Source: Oreohelix idahoensis (Eukaryota; Mollusca; Gastropoda; Stylommatophora; Oreohelicidae). Taken from it: a stretch of 64,000 nucleotides of DNA. How positions within the stretch are numbered: the first letter of the stretch is position 1; each line of letters opens with the position of its first letter. Under the pieces are notes generated by a model, which worked only from the letters and a program-made list of their open reading frames with translations, searched no databases and was not told where the DNA came from. Below are positions 11,040 to 22,178 of this stretch, piece after piece. The position numbers and the translations under genes are program-made. The stretch is taken from assembly GCA_024509875.1 (NCBI GenBank), contig JAMPIV010019853.1, forward strand, positions 1-64,000. Direction: 5' to 3'.

Positions 11040-11675
11040 GTACATATTCGGGTCACGTGGGGGGCTGTGCTAGACCTCTGTCGGTGAAGCATTATTATAG
11101 TAATGCTTAGCTGGCAGAGTGGATAGTCGCGATTCCCTCCCGTGGCTAGGCGGTGGGTGCCGTTCGGAAGGTCCTGGTTCGAATCCCGGTAAGCCTATCA
11201 CTTCTGTTGTTTTTCTGTTGTCTGGTCTTCTACTTCTTTATTTCTCACTGAGTGCCTGATAACATACCGTTGTGTGTTGTTTGTTTATTTATTTGCTGTT
11301 TACAGGCCTCAGGTTTTCCCTCCTTAAATGTTTATACGTTTATTAAAATACCAATAAACCTACATTCTGCCCTTTACTTATTCTCATTCTTCTATCATTT
11401 ACTAGACACAATATTAAGGTCTTTGTCTTGTGTAATCTGGCCTATGCTGTTTAATAGTGAAACTGCAGAAGTGATTGCGTCTATAATTTGTCTGGGTCGT
11501 CCCATGGTACATATTCGGGTCACGTGGGGGGTTGTGCTAGACCTCTGTCGGTGAAGCATTATTTTAGTAATGCTTAGCTGGCAGAGTGGATAGTGGCGAT
11601 TCCGTTGTGTGTTGTTTGTTTATTTATTTGCTGTTTACAGGCCTCAGGTTTCCCCTCCTTATATGTTTATACATT
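11040..11675 (+). repeat. partial direct duplication around a tRNA-like SINE unit
   Basis: The stretch beginning TACATATTCGGGTCACGTGG at about 11041 recurs at about 11508, followed in both by CTAGACCTCTGTCGGTGAAG, the tRNA-like start and, further on, GTTGTTTGTTTATTTATTTG. The second copy lacks everything between GGCGATTCC and GTTGTGTG, which removes most of the tRNA-like part. So a unit of about 0.47 kb was duplicated in direct orientation and the second copy then lost an internal segment. Confidence 0.75.
11105..11195 (+). ncRNA. tRNA-like sequence (probable SINE head) with pol III A and B boxes
   Basis: TGGCAGAGTGG (11112-11122) fits the A box and GGTTCGAATCC (11176-11186) is a perfect B box. 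GCTTA (11105-11109) can pair with TAAGC (11190-11194) as an acceptor-like stem. The region between has room for a long variable arm, as in Ser/Leu-type tRNAs. The T stem has one mismatch and no credible anticodon arm is visible, and a partly deleted second copy lies at 11570-11605. I therefore call it a tRNA-derived SINE or tRNA pseudogene rather than a working tRNA gene. Confidence 0.6.
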
Positions 11676-11679
11676 TAAA

Positions 11680-13035
11680 AGTGTAGTATCCTCAGGATTA
11701 AAGGTATTTCCCCCACCCCCTCATCCTTTTCCTACTGAAAACTCAGAATAGGTCGGTTACAAACATTCACTAAAATTATAAACTGTGTGAGATAGGAACG
11801 TGATCTGTTCTTTAAAGTCAAGTTGATATTTCGGTAAAACATCATTTTGTTTGAATGTTCTACCACTCTGTTGATGGGACTGTAGAAAACAGATTATCTG
11901 GCAGAGATAAAATTTACATCCAGGCTGTACGCTTTCTAAATTAAAAATACTCGGAAACCTGAAAACAGACATGATTTTGTCAAGGTAGATCTTTAGAGAG
12001 CTCAGTGTTTTTAATGTAGATCTTCACAGCTCTTGAGTTACCTTCCGCTACAATAGTACCTTACTAGCAAACAACAGTCATTATTAAACTCACCATTTCT
12101 CACCCCTTTCCCTTATTTTAGATTTTATATTATCACTTTTCGTGACGTTTTGAATTGGTGAAGACTTAAATATAATGTCATCGTAAACATTGTATATTCT
12201 TCTTCTTTCTTCCGTCCTTAGCCACCGACCGTCAAAGCAGTCAGTGGCCATTACGCCTAGTGGCGTCTTAAGGCAACAGCAGATAGGTTTTCTTTGCCAT
12301 TGTTTCCCATCACGCCTATTGGCATCTTTAGGGCAACGGCAAATCAATCCATTTGCTGTTGTTTCCGTAATCGAAGTGACTGGCAAACGGGTGATCAGCC
12401 CGTTGGTAAACATTGTATATAGATTTGGATTATTGTGTCCAGTTGTATTAATCAGTTTCCAATCAAGCGTCTGACAGAACCAGTAAGTTCAAAATACTTT
12501 CTGCTTATGTGTGAAGTCTTACTTAAAATATTAAATTGTCTGAATATATAGTACTAGTAAGATGGGATGTTGACAACTAGTTCTTCAACACTCTAGATTT
12601 AATTTTAATTCAACTTATTAATCATAATGACAGAAGATGTTATTTAATATCATATCATAGAACTAATTTTAGACATATCTCTAGGTGGGTCAGTGATGTG
12701 GTTAGACACTGTAATGAAACTCTGAATTCTGTGAACAACGTAAACATGTAGCATAATATATGTAAGGGAGGTAATTGTCCTGCAAGGGAAACAACAAAGT
12801 TGTTGGTAACCATAAAAGTTATGCGTTATGCATATTTTAATGCGAAATAAAGCAACATTTTTTTTTAAAGATATATCAAATCTTACTAAGCAGTAACAGA
12901 TTCTCATAACAGTGTTCCTTTCTTGTGCAGTTTTGGTTCTTAAAATTGTTGTGCTTTATTAGAGCAATAAATTAACACACTAGATTGCTTACTTGGGCAG
13001 CCTGTATTTGTCGAAACGTGTATCTCTTTATGGAA
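11680..13035 (-). repeat. left arm of a large inverted paralogous repeat
   Basis: Reverse-complement similarity runs from about 11680 (AAGTGTAGTATCCTCAGGATT) to about 13035 with 21655 back to 18235. Both copies are clearly diverged but colinear. The only large differences are the SINE-like insertion here (12197-12405) and the LINE in the other arm (18521-20779). The arm includes one diverged unit of the 68-bp satellite. The family is not recognised; the shared ORF (MSVFRFPSIFNLESVQP) has no known domain. Confidence 0.8.
12197..12405 (-). mobile_element. SINE-like element copy 1
   Basis: A 209-bp insertion flanked by a perfect 14-bp duplication GTAAACATTGTATA (12183-12196 and 12406-12419). 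The paralogous arm at about 21125-21145 carries a single copy of this site and no insertion. On the minus strand it starts CAACGGGCTGATCACCCGTT and ends in a GAAGAA-rich tail. Inside, the motif AAGACGCCA-n-TAGGCGT-n-ATGG occurs twice, each able to form an ACGCC/GGCGT hairpin, and the head forms ACGGG/CCCGT. No B box is visible, so it is not an obvious tRNA SINE. Copy 2 is at 54415-54423 onwards on the plus strand. Confidence 0.8.
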
Positions 13036-13071
13036 CTCAGCTTACCCTGTGCTTCGTTGTCATCTACAAAT

Positions 13072-13767
13072 AACTCCTCCCAGGCACATAGTGCCGTCAA
13101 CACTATAAAACTGGTTTGGTGTGTTCACATTGATGTACAGCGCAAATAACGCTGTGCAAACCCAACGCCCTTATATCTGGCCTTTGGCTGGGATCATGTG
13201 TCTAGACACAGGGACCGGTACAGTGACATTCATGTGTCATTAGGTCCCTTGTGTGAGAACACAGAGGATCACTACTGTGACACAGTTTGTCATTGGGTCT
13301 TCTTGTGTTGGGACAGGTGGTCTTGACCAGGGCCGGGTTTGGGGTGGGTACCAATGCGACCTCATGCGAGGGAAAAAAATAAATAAAACTCCTCCCAGGC
13401 ACAAAGTGCCGTCAACACTATAAAACTGGTTTGGTGTGTACAGCGCAAATAATACTGTGAAACCCAACGGCCTAATATCCGGCTTTTGGCTAGGATCATG
13501 TGTCTACACACAGGGAACAGTAGTGACATTTATGTCATGAGGTCCTTTGTGTGAAAACACAGAAGATCACTACAATGACACATGTTGTCATTGGGTCTTC
13601 TTGTGTTGGGATATGTGGTCTTGACCAGAGCCGGGTATGGGCGGGGACCAATGCAACTTCATGCGAGGAAAAAATATGCAACCTCATGCGAGGACATTTA
13701 AAAAAAAAAAACTCCTCCCAGGCACATAGTGCCTTCAACACTATAAAACTGGTTTGGCGTGTTTACA
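13072..13767. repeat. tandem repeat with a unit of about 315 bp, 2.2 copies
   Basis: Units start at 13072, 13387 and 13710 with AACTCCTCCCAGGCACA and contain GCCGTCAACACTATAAAACT and later GGTCTTGACCAG. The first two units are full length (315 and 323 bp); the third stops after about 58 bp. A-rich joints (AAAAAAATAAATAAAA and a run of A) separate units, which could mean head-to-tail insertions of a short retroelement with an A-rich tail. No pol III boxes are visible. ORFs on either strand here are by-products of the repeat. Confidence 0.8.
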
Positions 13768-14070
13768 TTGTAAATGGTCATAGGTGTACTAAGCGTACGG
13801 TAGAGCTAACGTGAATGAGAATGTCGAGAATTTAATGTTTCACAGCCAAATCTTCTAAGGGATTATAAAATGTACATAAAAGGGGTAGACACGAGTGACC
13901 ATCTTATTAACTAGTACATTAATTGGAGAAAGACCAATAAATGTTGGAAAACTTTTTATTGTCAGAAAAAAAGAACACCTAAATTTAGAACAAATAAAAA
14001 GCCCAGCTAGATGTAGTATCAACGCGGAACACCAAGAACAGATCTTACCAACGAAGGCTTACAACAGAAT

Positions 14071-15375
14071 ATGAAGGTCATAGCAATAGAACATAGAACA
14101 TTAAGGATAGGACAACAATCAAGAGACAGGACAATACGCAGAGACGAATGGTTAGTGTTGGTACGCAAACAGAAAACAAGAAGAGACGTCGGCACACGAA
14201 CGGAAGTATCGGACCAAAGCGAGAAGTGCACATCACAGGACAATACTCCCAGCGGAGAACATAGACAACCACCAAGGAGTAGGCAGATCGCAACAACGGC
14301 AGAAATGCATGAAAAACCCTGGATAAAACGAAGTTGGTTAACCCCACCCCCACAAATCACATACCAAGAACAGGAAGGAAAAATGCGAGATACGCCGCAG
14401 GATGCACAGGACAGATTGCAGGATAATGATATTTCGGAGGAGATAAGAAAATTGAGAACCGAGTGAGATAACTCGGAGAATGAGGTAGACATGACAATGA
14501 TGGAATATGAGCATAGATTAGAGGATGGAGAAGAGAGATTGAGAGAACAAGACAGTTCACAGGAAGACCCTCAGGAGGGTGAGAAAACCGCAGCAGAAGG
14601 TATACAGGCACAGGAAGAGATGGCGCAACGGATTAGACGAGTGACGAAGAGGTATTGGACGTCATCAGACGATTCGTCCGATAATGATAGGCGCCTGGCA
14701 AAGTTGAGAAATACGACACAATTAGAGGTGAGACCAACTAGAAACAGAAGGGCAAGAGAAGTAGACAAAGTCGATCATAGACATAACAGGAGAAGTAGAC
14801 AAAGTCGATCATAGACATAACAGGAGAAGTAGATAAAGTCGATCATAGACATAACAGGAGAAGTAGACAAAGTCGATCATAGACATAACAGGAGAAGTAG
14901 ACAAAGTCGATCATAGACATAACAGGAGAAGTAGACAAAGTCGGTCATAAACATAACAGGAGAAGACAACAAGATTTAGACACGTCCATATCACCGTACT
15001 CAGACTGGTCAGTGTCTGACGAAGATTGCGATGGTAGTCGTAGAGACAAGGATAGAAGGGCCCATGGACGAAGAAACAGTGGTGAAAGGGAGGACGAGAA
15101 AGAGATAGCTGCACTTTAAAGATATATCGATAGAAAATACAAAGAGTAGAAGAACAAGAACAGAAGGGGAAGCAGAGATTGAAGAGAGTACCGATCTCAG
15201 ATCCGATATAGAGAGAGAAATAAGAGAAGTAGTAGTGGAAGAGATGTGGATCGACGAGATTACCGATACACGAGTCCAGATGGAGAGAGAAATAGGAGAA
15301 ATGACGGTAAATGCAGAGAAAAGAAGCGGCATGGACAGGCAAGGATTATGAGATACGAGGTAATAGATTAGATTC
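14071..15375 (+). pseudogene. degenerate hydrophilic coding sequence, unidentified
   Basis: Two adjacent plus-strand frames, 14071-14466 (131 residues) and 14491-14814 (107 residues), are very rich in Arg, Glu, Gln, Asp and Ser. Further pieces in other frames follow to about 15370, such as SDWSVSDEDCDGSRRDKDRR (about 15000-15060) and RDVDRRDYRYTSPDGERNRR (about 15230-15290). The composition resembles a disordered nucleic-acid-binding or gag-like protein, but no zinc knuckle, protease or RT motif is present. Frames are interrupted by stops and by a 34-bp tandem repeat that is not a multiple of three. It may be the broken internal part of a retroelement whose LTR-like copy follows at 15.5 kb; that link is inference. 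Confidence 0.4.
14773..14960 (+). repeat. 34-bp tandem repeat, about 5.5 copies
   Basis: Unit contains GAAGTAGACAAAGTCGATC and ATAGACATAACAGGA. Copies are nearly identical, with single changes (AGATAAAG in one, AGTCGGTCATAA in the last), so expansion is recent compared with the surrounding decay. It sits at the end of the degenerate Arg-rich frame. Confidence 0.9.
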
Positions 15376-15500
15376 ATAAACCAAGGGAAACGATGGAAGA
15401 AGTAAGGAGTACGAACGAACGAACGAACGAACGAACATTATTTTCGAATGGTTAAGAATTGGGCGTTCAGTCCCGTCTAACATTTTGCCCTTCCACTCTC

Positions 15501-16500
15501 TGTGACCGCTTGGCCTTTCACGCTAGCATTATCCCTCCTACTTTGCTAAGCATTTATATGTGCTATAGTATGCTACATGTAAGAAAGACAGACCTTAAAA
15601 GCAAATAAGACGTTTTTACACAAAACGCAGTATTCATTCAAAGTCCAGTTGGTAGTTACTGCTCTGACAGGGCAAACGTAGGTCAGTCCCAGATAATAAT
15701 GAATGGGTTTTATAAGCACGAAAGTGGGAAAATAATGTTTGTGTGATCTGGTTTTTTTTTTATCCAATTGTTAAGCTGGAAAAGATCACACATGTAAAAA
15801 AAAGTCGAAATAACAGAATGTCGTGTGCAAAAAGGTCGGAAAGCTGAGGAAAGGAGTGCAAATTAGATTATTGTACCGTGTGAAAAAAAGGATGGGTCGT
15901 GTCAAAAAAGGCGGGAAAAAAGAAGAAATAGTATATATAGAAGAGTTGTGGCCGATAGGCAGAGGTTTCAGGATTTATGATTCTAATGAAACCATAACTT
16001 TAGACTAGAGGATTTTTACAGATAGCGTTAGGTGAACTTCGTCTTTGAGGATACCAAGACAAGTTTTTGAGTAGACAAATCAGTATATTATTCTATTTGG
16101 ATATACATATATTATTCTATTTTAATATAAATATATTATTCAGTTGGATTACATATTTTTTCATCTTGGATAACCAATCATCATTGTGAAATTTACAGTG
16201 TTTGTCTAATGACATCAACAAACTCTAATTCAATTTTTCTACATTGCTGTTTGTGGAACTTTACAGTAATTTCTTTTGGATATACGTTGTTGTGCTGAAA
16301 CTGTTTTGCTTATCACCAAACTTAAAGGGAAGAACATTCCTGGGTTGAAAAAACAAATAACAAAAGGTCAAGTATCACCATGTCTGGCGGAAGGCCAGTT
16401 AGCACTTGAACCACCACAAAATATGAAGGATTAACTCTGACTAAATAAAATCAATATAACTACTAGTGCCGTATAAACATACACGGCCACATCTCATTTA
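15501..16500 (+). repeat. LTR-like repeat, copy with an extra 0.38-kb segment
   Basis: Matches the bounded solo LTR at 53620-54258 from TGTGACCGCTTGG to about the ACTAGTGCCG near 16465, with weaker similarity for a few tens of bases more. It carries a TATA-like TATATATAG (about 15943), and AATAAA lies near the 3' part. Relative to the 54-kb copy it has an additional segment of about 380 bases (about 15953-16330) bounded by GAAG. Either the segment was inserted here or lost from the other copy between GAAG repeats. Its own ends and target duplication are not clear. Confidence 0.6.
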
Positions 16501-18220
16501 TCTTGCATACTATATCCTTTCATTCCCACATGTTACTTTAAGTATTAATTTAAAGGCATGCAACATTATAAAGTTAACATAACAGCATTCATATACTATA
16601 TGCAATCATAATAAAAAATGAGTAGGTTTTGTTTTAAACAAACAAGATAGTAAGTGGGAAAAAATTTAATAAATAAATAATAAAATAAAATAAACAAAAC
16701 AAAACATTTAACCAAAATGACAATCCTATGCTATCACGCGTAAAGTGTGATCTCTTATCCTTCCCGTTCTCTAATTAAATTAAAAGGCACACGGTATTTT
16801 AAGCTTATACTATCGCGCTTCGCTTAGCAAGTACAGGTTGGGTTTTCGGCATGCAGCCGTTCCCCCTACTGACTCGGTAAAACACTAATGACACAATGTC
16901 AGTTTTAATTTAACTATGAATACGCTCCCTTAACAATATCGCCTGTCATTACTAGCTAGTTGATTTTTGGCGTCTATCGGTTTTTAACACATGATATTAA
17001 CACTAGTCATTTAAAAAAAAACCTTCACACAAAGAAATATAATGCGCATACTACTCTGTCACTTTATCCGTCACTCCTAACATTATACTTAACTCTTTAA
17101 GTCCCAATCGACTTTATAAAGGCTCAGGGGTTTGACGCGCTTGGCCCAATCGACTTTAAAAAGCCTTTAGTATATGTGCCTCTGTTTGAGACTGTTTCTA
17201 ATTATAACTACCCACAAAGTCATTTCCGACTGCAAGTACATTCTTTTAAATACCGCCCGTGTTTAAGAGTGAACGTGTTTCTGTTTTGAGATATTTATTT
17301 TAGATTTTTAAAGCAATTTTTTTAAGCGCATATCCTCCATTTTACCTTGAATAACTAATCATTTTTTTAAAGCGCATATCCTCCATTTTACCTTGAATAA
17401 CTAATCATTTTTCAATGAAAGCTTTTATACTTGTAGCACAAGAGTAAAGTACATCCAATTACCTTCAGTTTCATATACAACAACAAAGTTATTTATGCAT
17501 ATGAACATGTTAAAAAATTATTTCCAAACAACAACAATAAAAACGCACTTGGGTGGCCATTTTTGCTTGGGCCAAACCCACTATTTTGCTTGGGACTGAA
17601 AGAGTTAAGTCAGCTAAAAAAATAGGTGATGGATTTTACATTACTGAACCACTGGCAAGAGAATACCCGCGGGTTTTGCTATTTCGCTAGTCTTAACGTT
17701 CGGGAGTAGCAGTGAATAAAATGGTAACACGTTTAACACATTTAATACTTTAGCACAACTTAAATTATTACCACAATCAATAACTTAAATCCCCAGGGGA
17801 CAATTTAACACATTTAGCGAATAAAATGGTTCCTAGTCTGGCGTGATTAGATTTACCCAAAATTTCTGAGAGACTGATAACTGACTAGGAGAGAAGGCAG
17901 AATATATACATATTGTGTGTAATATCTCTAAAGGATGCGATACTTCACACCTTCTGGGTTTTGGGGAATGCAGAAATCTAAGTTTCTCGAGATAAACAGT
18001 TTTGCTATTGGCGCTACTGGCGTTTGCCGACGAACATCATACGACGTGAGTCGTACGAACGGCCGTCTTAGATTGTCTCCCCTGTCGCATATTATGATCG
18101 AGCACTCCAATTGTCGGAGATATTTGTATAGTAAGGAAGATGTGTAGAAAGCACATAAACCTTTAGACACTAGTTTTCATAGAGGTGAATTGTGGATGTA
18201 TAAAGATAAATCAAAACTTT
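16501..18220. other. unassigned sequence with a small tandem duplication
   Basis: No gene or known element recognised. A segment of about 43 bp containing AAGCGCATATCCTCCATTTT is directly duplicated at about 17326-17411. The overlapping open frames on both strands at 17928-18170 have no recognisable domain and lie opposite each other, so neither is called. Confidence 0.5.
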
Positions 18221-18606
18221 AACTTGGTTTTGTTCACACTGCGTAAAGTGAAATACGTTTTGGCAAATACCGAACGCCCATGTAAGCAATCTAGTGTGTA
18301 ATTTTATTGCTCTAATAAAGTACAAAGACATCGACACACAAAAGTACACAATAAGGAATGATTGTTATATAAATCTGATATTTTTTAATATGCCTTAGTT
18401 TTTATTAAAAATAAAATGCTGCTTTTTTACCTTAAAACATACAAAACACTTAAATTTATTTATTGTTCACATCTTTATTGTTTCCCTTGCATAGCAATTA
18501 TCTTCCTTATATATTATGTTTAACAATCAAACGAACAACCTAAAGAGTTGCTCAGCCTAGGAACTGCCCAACATCACGCAAGAAACCAAGTAAACGAGCA
18601 GGAGAA

Positions 18607-20770
18607 ATGAGCATTAGGACCTACAAGCTGAGAGAGCCAGAAATTAAGACCAGATATCAGGGGCTTATTGCTACAGCAGTGAGCAACACAGAAGAGCGAC
18701 CTGATGACTTGGAAACCCTCTGGAATAAATTCAAGGATATCATAAAGACAGCTGCTGCAGAAGCATGCGGTGAAGTCCGACTTGGGAACCATAGAAAGAG
18801 GACACCTTGGTGGAAAGAGGAAGTCAAAGAGAAAATAAGAGAGAAGAAAATGGCATGGAAACAATACTTAGGAGCTAAAAACACAACAGGACAAATGGAA
18901 AAATATAGAGAATATGTGACACTTAGAACAGAAGCAAAGAACAAAGTGCTAGCAGCAAAACAGAAGTCCTGGGAAGAATTTGGGGAAAAGCTAGAAAAAG
19001 ATGCACAAGAAAACCAGAAATTGTTCTATAAGACCCTAAAGAACATGAGGAAGGAAAAACAATGCCCTCTCAAATTTATAAAGGACAAGCAAGGCAAATT
19101 GCTTACTGCCCCGAAGGAAGTAATGGAAAGATGGAAAGAATATTTCTCAGAACTCCTGGATGGTGAGCATGGTGAAGCATCAGAAATGATAACCACTAGC
19201 ACAGAAGAGAAAACCAATGATGGTGAAGATGACATAAAGATGGAAGAACTGAGGGCATCACTAGAGAAAATCAAGATGGGCAAAGCAGCAGGGCATGATG
19301 GTATAACACCAGAAATGGTTAAGTAATGGGAGCATCAGGCGACCTATTACTCTTAAAGGTCCTACAGGCAGCATGGTGCAACAAGACCATACCAAAGGAT
19401 TGGGAGATTGCCATCATAACACCAATTTTCAAAAAGGGTGACAATCGACAATGTGGAAACCATAGAGGCATATCCCTTCTCAGTGTCCATGGTAAAATCT
19501 ACTCTAGAATCCTAGAGCAGAGACTCCGACGCCTAGCTGAGCCACAATTGGATGAGGTCCAGTGCGGATTCCGAGCAAACCGAAGTACTCAAGACCTAAT
19601 CTTCACACTCAGACAGCTGAGTGAAAAAGCCCTTGAGTATAAGAGTGAGATCCATCTTTGTTTCATAGATCTGGAAAAGGCGTTTGACAGGGTCCCCTGG
19701 AGCAAACTTTGGGACTGTTTGGCAAGGAAGAATATTCCAGCACCTCTGATTCATGCTATACAGAGCTTCTACAAGTCTTGCAGAAATTATGTGAGGACAG
19801 CAAACCATAAGTCAGAAGAGTTCAGGACCACCACTGGTGTAAGACAAGGTGATATCCTATCACCTTACCTCTTCATACTCCTTATGGACGATGTCATCTA
19901 GGCATGTAAGGAGAGAACAAGAAAGTATTCAGTGCGGTACTGGAAGATGAGACAGGTCTATATTTCGGAGCTGGCATTTGCTGATGATGTTGCCCTGATT
20001 GCTAAATCAGAGGCACATCTCCAATCCAACCTGCAAGTCTGGAAGGAAGAGCTGGAGAAGAGAGGGATGGTCATAAGCAGCTCTAAAACAAAATCCATGG
20101 TGATATCACGAGAAGAAAGAAAACATCAGATTAAGTTGGGAGAACTGGTCCTGGAGCAGGTCGACCACTTTAAATATCTCGGAGCTATTATAGACCGAAA
20201 GGGAGGCATACAGAAGAGTTGGCCACTCGAAAAGCAGCGGCTGGGAGACTTTTTCAGGCCATAAATCGTGGATTCTTCAGCAAGAAAGAGGTTGGTAAGA
20301 AAACGAAGATGGCTGTATACCGCTCCACCTATGTCCCAGTCTTGACATATGGATGCGAGTCGTGGGCAATGACTACAACCCACAAAAGCCAGATCCAAAC
20401 CTCAGAAATGAGGTATCTGAGGAAAGTGGTTGAAGTAACAAGAAGAGACATGGTCCGCAACCAGACGATCCGTCAAGGCCTAAAATCCCATCCGCTGCAG
20501 ACCCAAATAGAACAGTCCCAACTAAGATGGTTTGGCCATGTCTGCAGAATGAGAGAAGATCGGCTACCACGACAAGCATGGGAAACAAAGAGCCAGGGAT
20601 CCAGACCTCCAGGACGACCCAGAGTCCTCTGGGAGGACAACATTAGACAATCTTTGAAGGACCGAGGACTAGAATGGAACCAGGCCAGGAAGAAGACAGC
20701 TGATAGAATGGTCTGGCGCTCTCTCTTCCAAACCTCTACACCTCACGGTAGAAGGGGAACGACTAAGTAA
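18607..20770 (+). pseudogene. LINE reverse transcriptase (broken)
   Basis: 18607-19326 is a linker region ending KMGKAAGHDGITPEMVK, the start of RT. A one-base loss at about 19325 shifts the frame. 19326-19901 has WEIAIITPIFKKGD, CGNHRGISLLS, the A motif FIDLEKAFDRVPW and the B motif TTGVRQGDILSPYLF. A stop at 19899 precedes 19932-20264 with the active site FADDVALIA. A further frame change near 20220 leads into 20219-20770, the C-terminal part (YGCESWAM, LRWFGHVCRM, GSRPPGRPRVLW). So the copy has at least two frameshifts and one stop. The product would reverse-transcribe the element's own RNA at the target site; here it cannot. Confidence 0.85.
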
Positions 20771-20779
20771 GTAAGTAAG
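20763..20779 (+). repeat. (TAAG)n tail of the LINE
   Basis: Four tetranucleotide copies at the 3' end of the LINE, immediately before the 3' target duplication. They mark the RNA 3' end that primed integration. Confidence 0.85.
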
Positions 20780-21769
20780 TATATATTATGTTACTTTTTT
20801 AAATTGTTCAGGTTTAATAGATTCTTTCCAGTCTCTAAATGACATCTCTGACGCATCTAGAGAAATGTATAAAACTAGCTCTTTGATGTAATATTAAGTA
20901 ACATCTGCTGTCATTACAGATAATAAGTTGACCTAAAATTACATCTAGAGTATTTAAAGAAATACTAGTTGTCAATGTCCCATCTTTCCAGTGCTATATA
21001 TTCAGACAAAGTAATTATTTAAGTAAGACTTCACACATAAGAAGAAAGTAATATGAACTTACTGGCTCTGTCAGAGACTTGATTTGAAACTGGTTAGTAT
21101 AACTCAACACAATAATCTAAATCTATATACAATGTTTACGATGACATTATATTTAAGTCTTCACACCAGTTCAAAACATCAAGTGAAAACCAAAGACAGA
21201 AGTGATAATATAACATCTAAAATAAGGGAAAGGGGTGAGGAATGGTGAATGTAATAATGACTGTTGTTTCCTGGTAAGGCACTATTGTAGCAGAAGGTAA
21301 CCTAAGAGCTGCGGAGATCTACGTTAGAAACATTGAGCTCTCTAAAGATCGACCTTGATAAAATCATGTCTGTTTTCAGGTTTCCAAGTATTTTTAATTT
21401 AGAAAGCGTACAGCCAATATGTAAATTTTATCTCTGTCAGATAATCTGTTTCCTACAGTCCCATCAACAGAGTGGTAGAAAATTCAAATTAAATAATATT
21501 TTACATAAATGTCAACTTTAATACAAAGAAAATATCACGTTCCTATCTCATTCAGTTTAAAATGTTAGTGAATTTTTGTTAGCTAGGTCGTGAGTTTTCA
21601 CTGGGAATGGGGGAAAATATCTTTAATCCTGGGGATACCACACTTTTGAATGTAGGTGGGAGGGCTAGTCAGACATTTTTAAATTCTTTGCTTTCCCCTC
21701 CTTTACCTAGACATCTACCAAATCTTCATCTTTAAACTACCCGTAGGGCGAGATCTATCTTATGCTTAT

Positions 21770-22130
21770 TGTCGTGAGAAATTCTAATCCACATATCTAA
21801 ATTAAAAAGTAAATGTAAAGCCTAACGAATTAATTCAATACAAGGAAAGAAGAATGGTAAAAGAACAGTGCGGTCACAATAGTGTACGCCTGTGTTATAG
21901 AACGTCATGCTAGTTAAACAATAAAATCCCTTTTTATGCTTCGTCTGCATAATTGTAACGCTTTCACGTTTGATAGTAAAGCCTACAGCATAAAATACAC
22001 GCGTTTCTAAAAATAAAACTAGTAATATATTTCTTGTACGACCTTGAGATAGAAAAACTGCATAATGCCCGAGATTTAATATTCCATTAATGTCATTTTA
22101 TGCACTACGTAAACGAAAAGACAGACGGGC

Positions 22131-22178
<48 letters not shown>

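Larger units (their letters stand above)
18521..20779 (+). mobile_element. RTE-like LINE, 5'-truncated, with 13-bp target duplication
   Basis: Flanked by a perfect duplication TATATATTATGTT at 18508-18520 and 20780-20792. The 3' end is a short tandem tail (TAAG)n rather than poly(A), as is usual for RTE-clade LINEs. The apurinic-type endonuclease domain is absent, so the insertion is 5'-truncated, and RT begins soon after the start. The paralogous arm (12.75 kb) shows the pre-insertion site. Clade is assigned by overall protein pattern and tail only. Confidence 0.85.
18235..21655 (+). repeat. right arm of the inverted paralogous repeat, split by a LINE
   Basis: Counterpart of 11680-13035 in opposite orientation: 18235-18520 and 20780-21655 are colinear with that arm once the LINE is removed. 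The LINE-free site is visible in the other arm (about 12747-12760, GTAGCATAATATATG). The sequence from about 21050 to 21170 holds one diverged 68-bp satellite unit and the uninterrupted target of the SINE-like element. The arms are separated by about 5.2 kb. They could be two dispersed copies or the long inverted ends of a larger element. Confidence 0.75.

Noticed and set aside
11105..11195. A working tRNA gene
   Set aside because: A and B boxes are good, but a T-stem mismatch, no clear anticodon arm and a decayed second copy fit a SINE or pseudogene better.
17928..18170. Overlapping ORFs on both strands
   Set aside because: No domain, no paralogue and antisense to each other; chance frames.
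18574..20588. Minus-strand ORFs opposite the RTE-like LINE
   Set aside because: Shadow frames; RT motifs read only on the plus strand.
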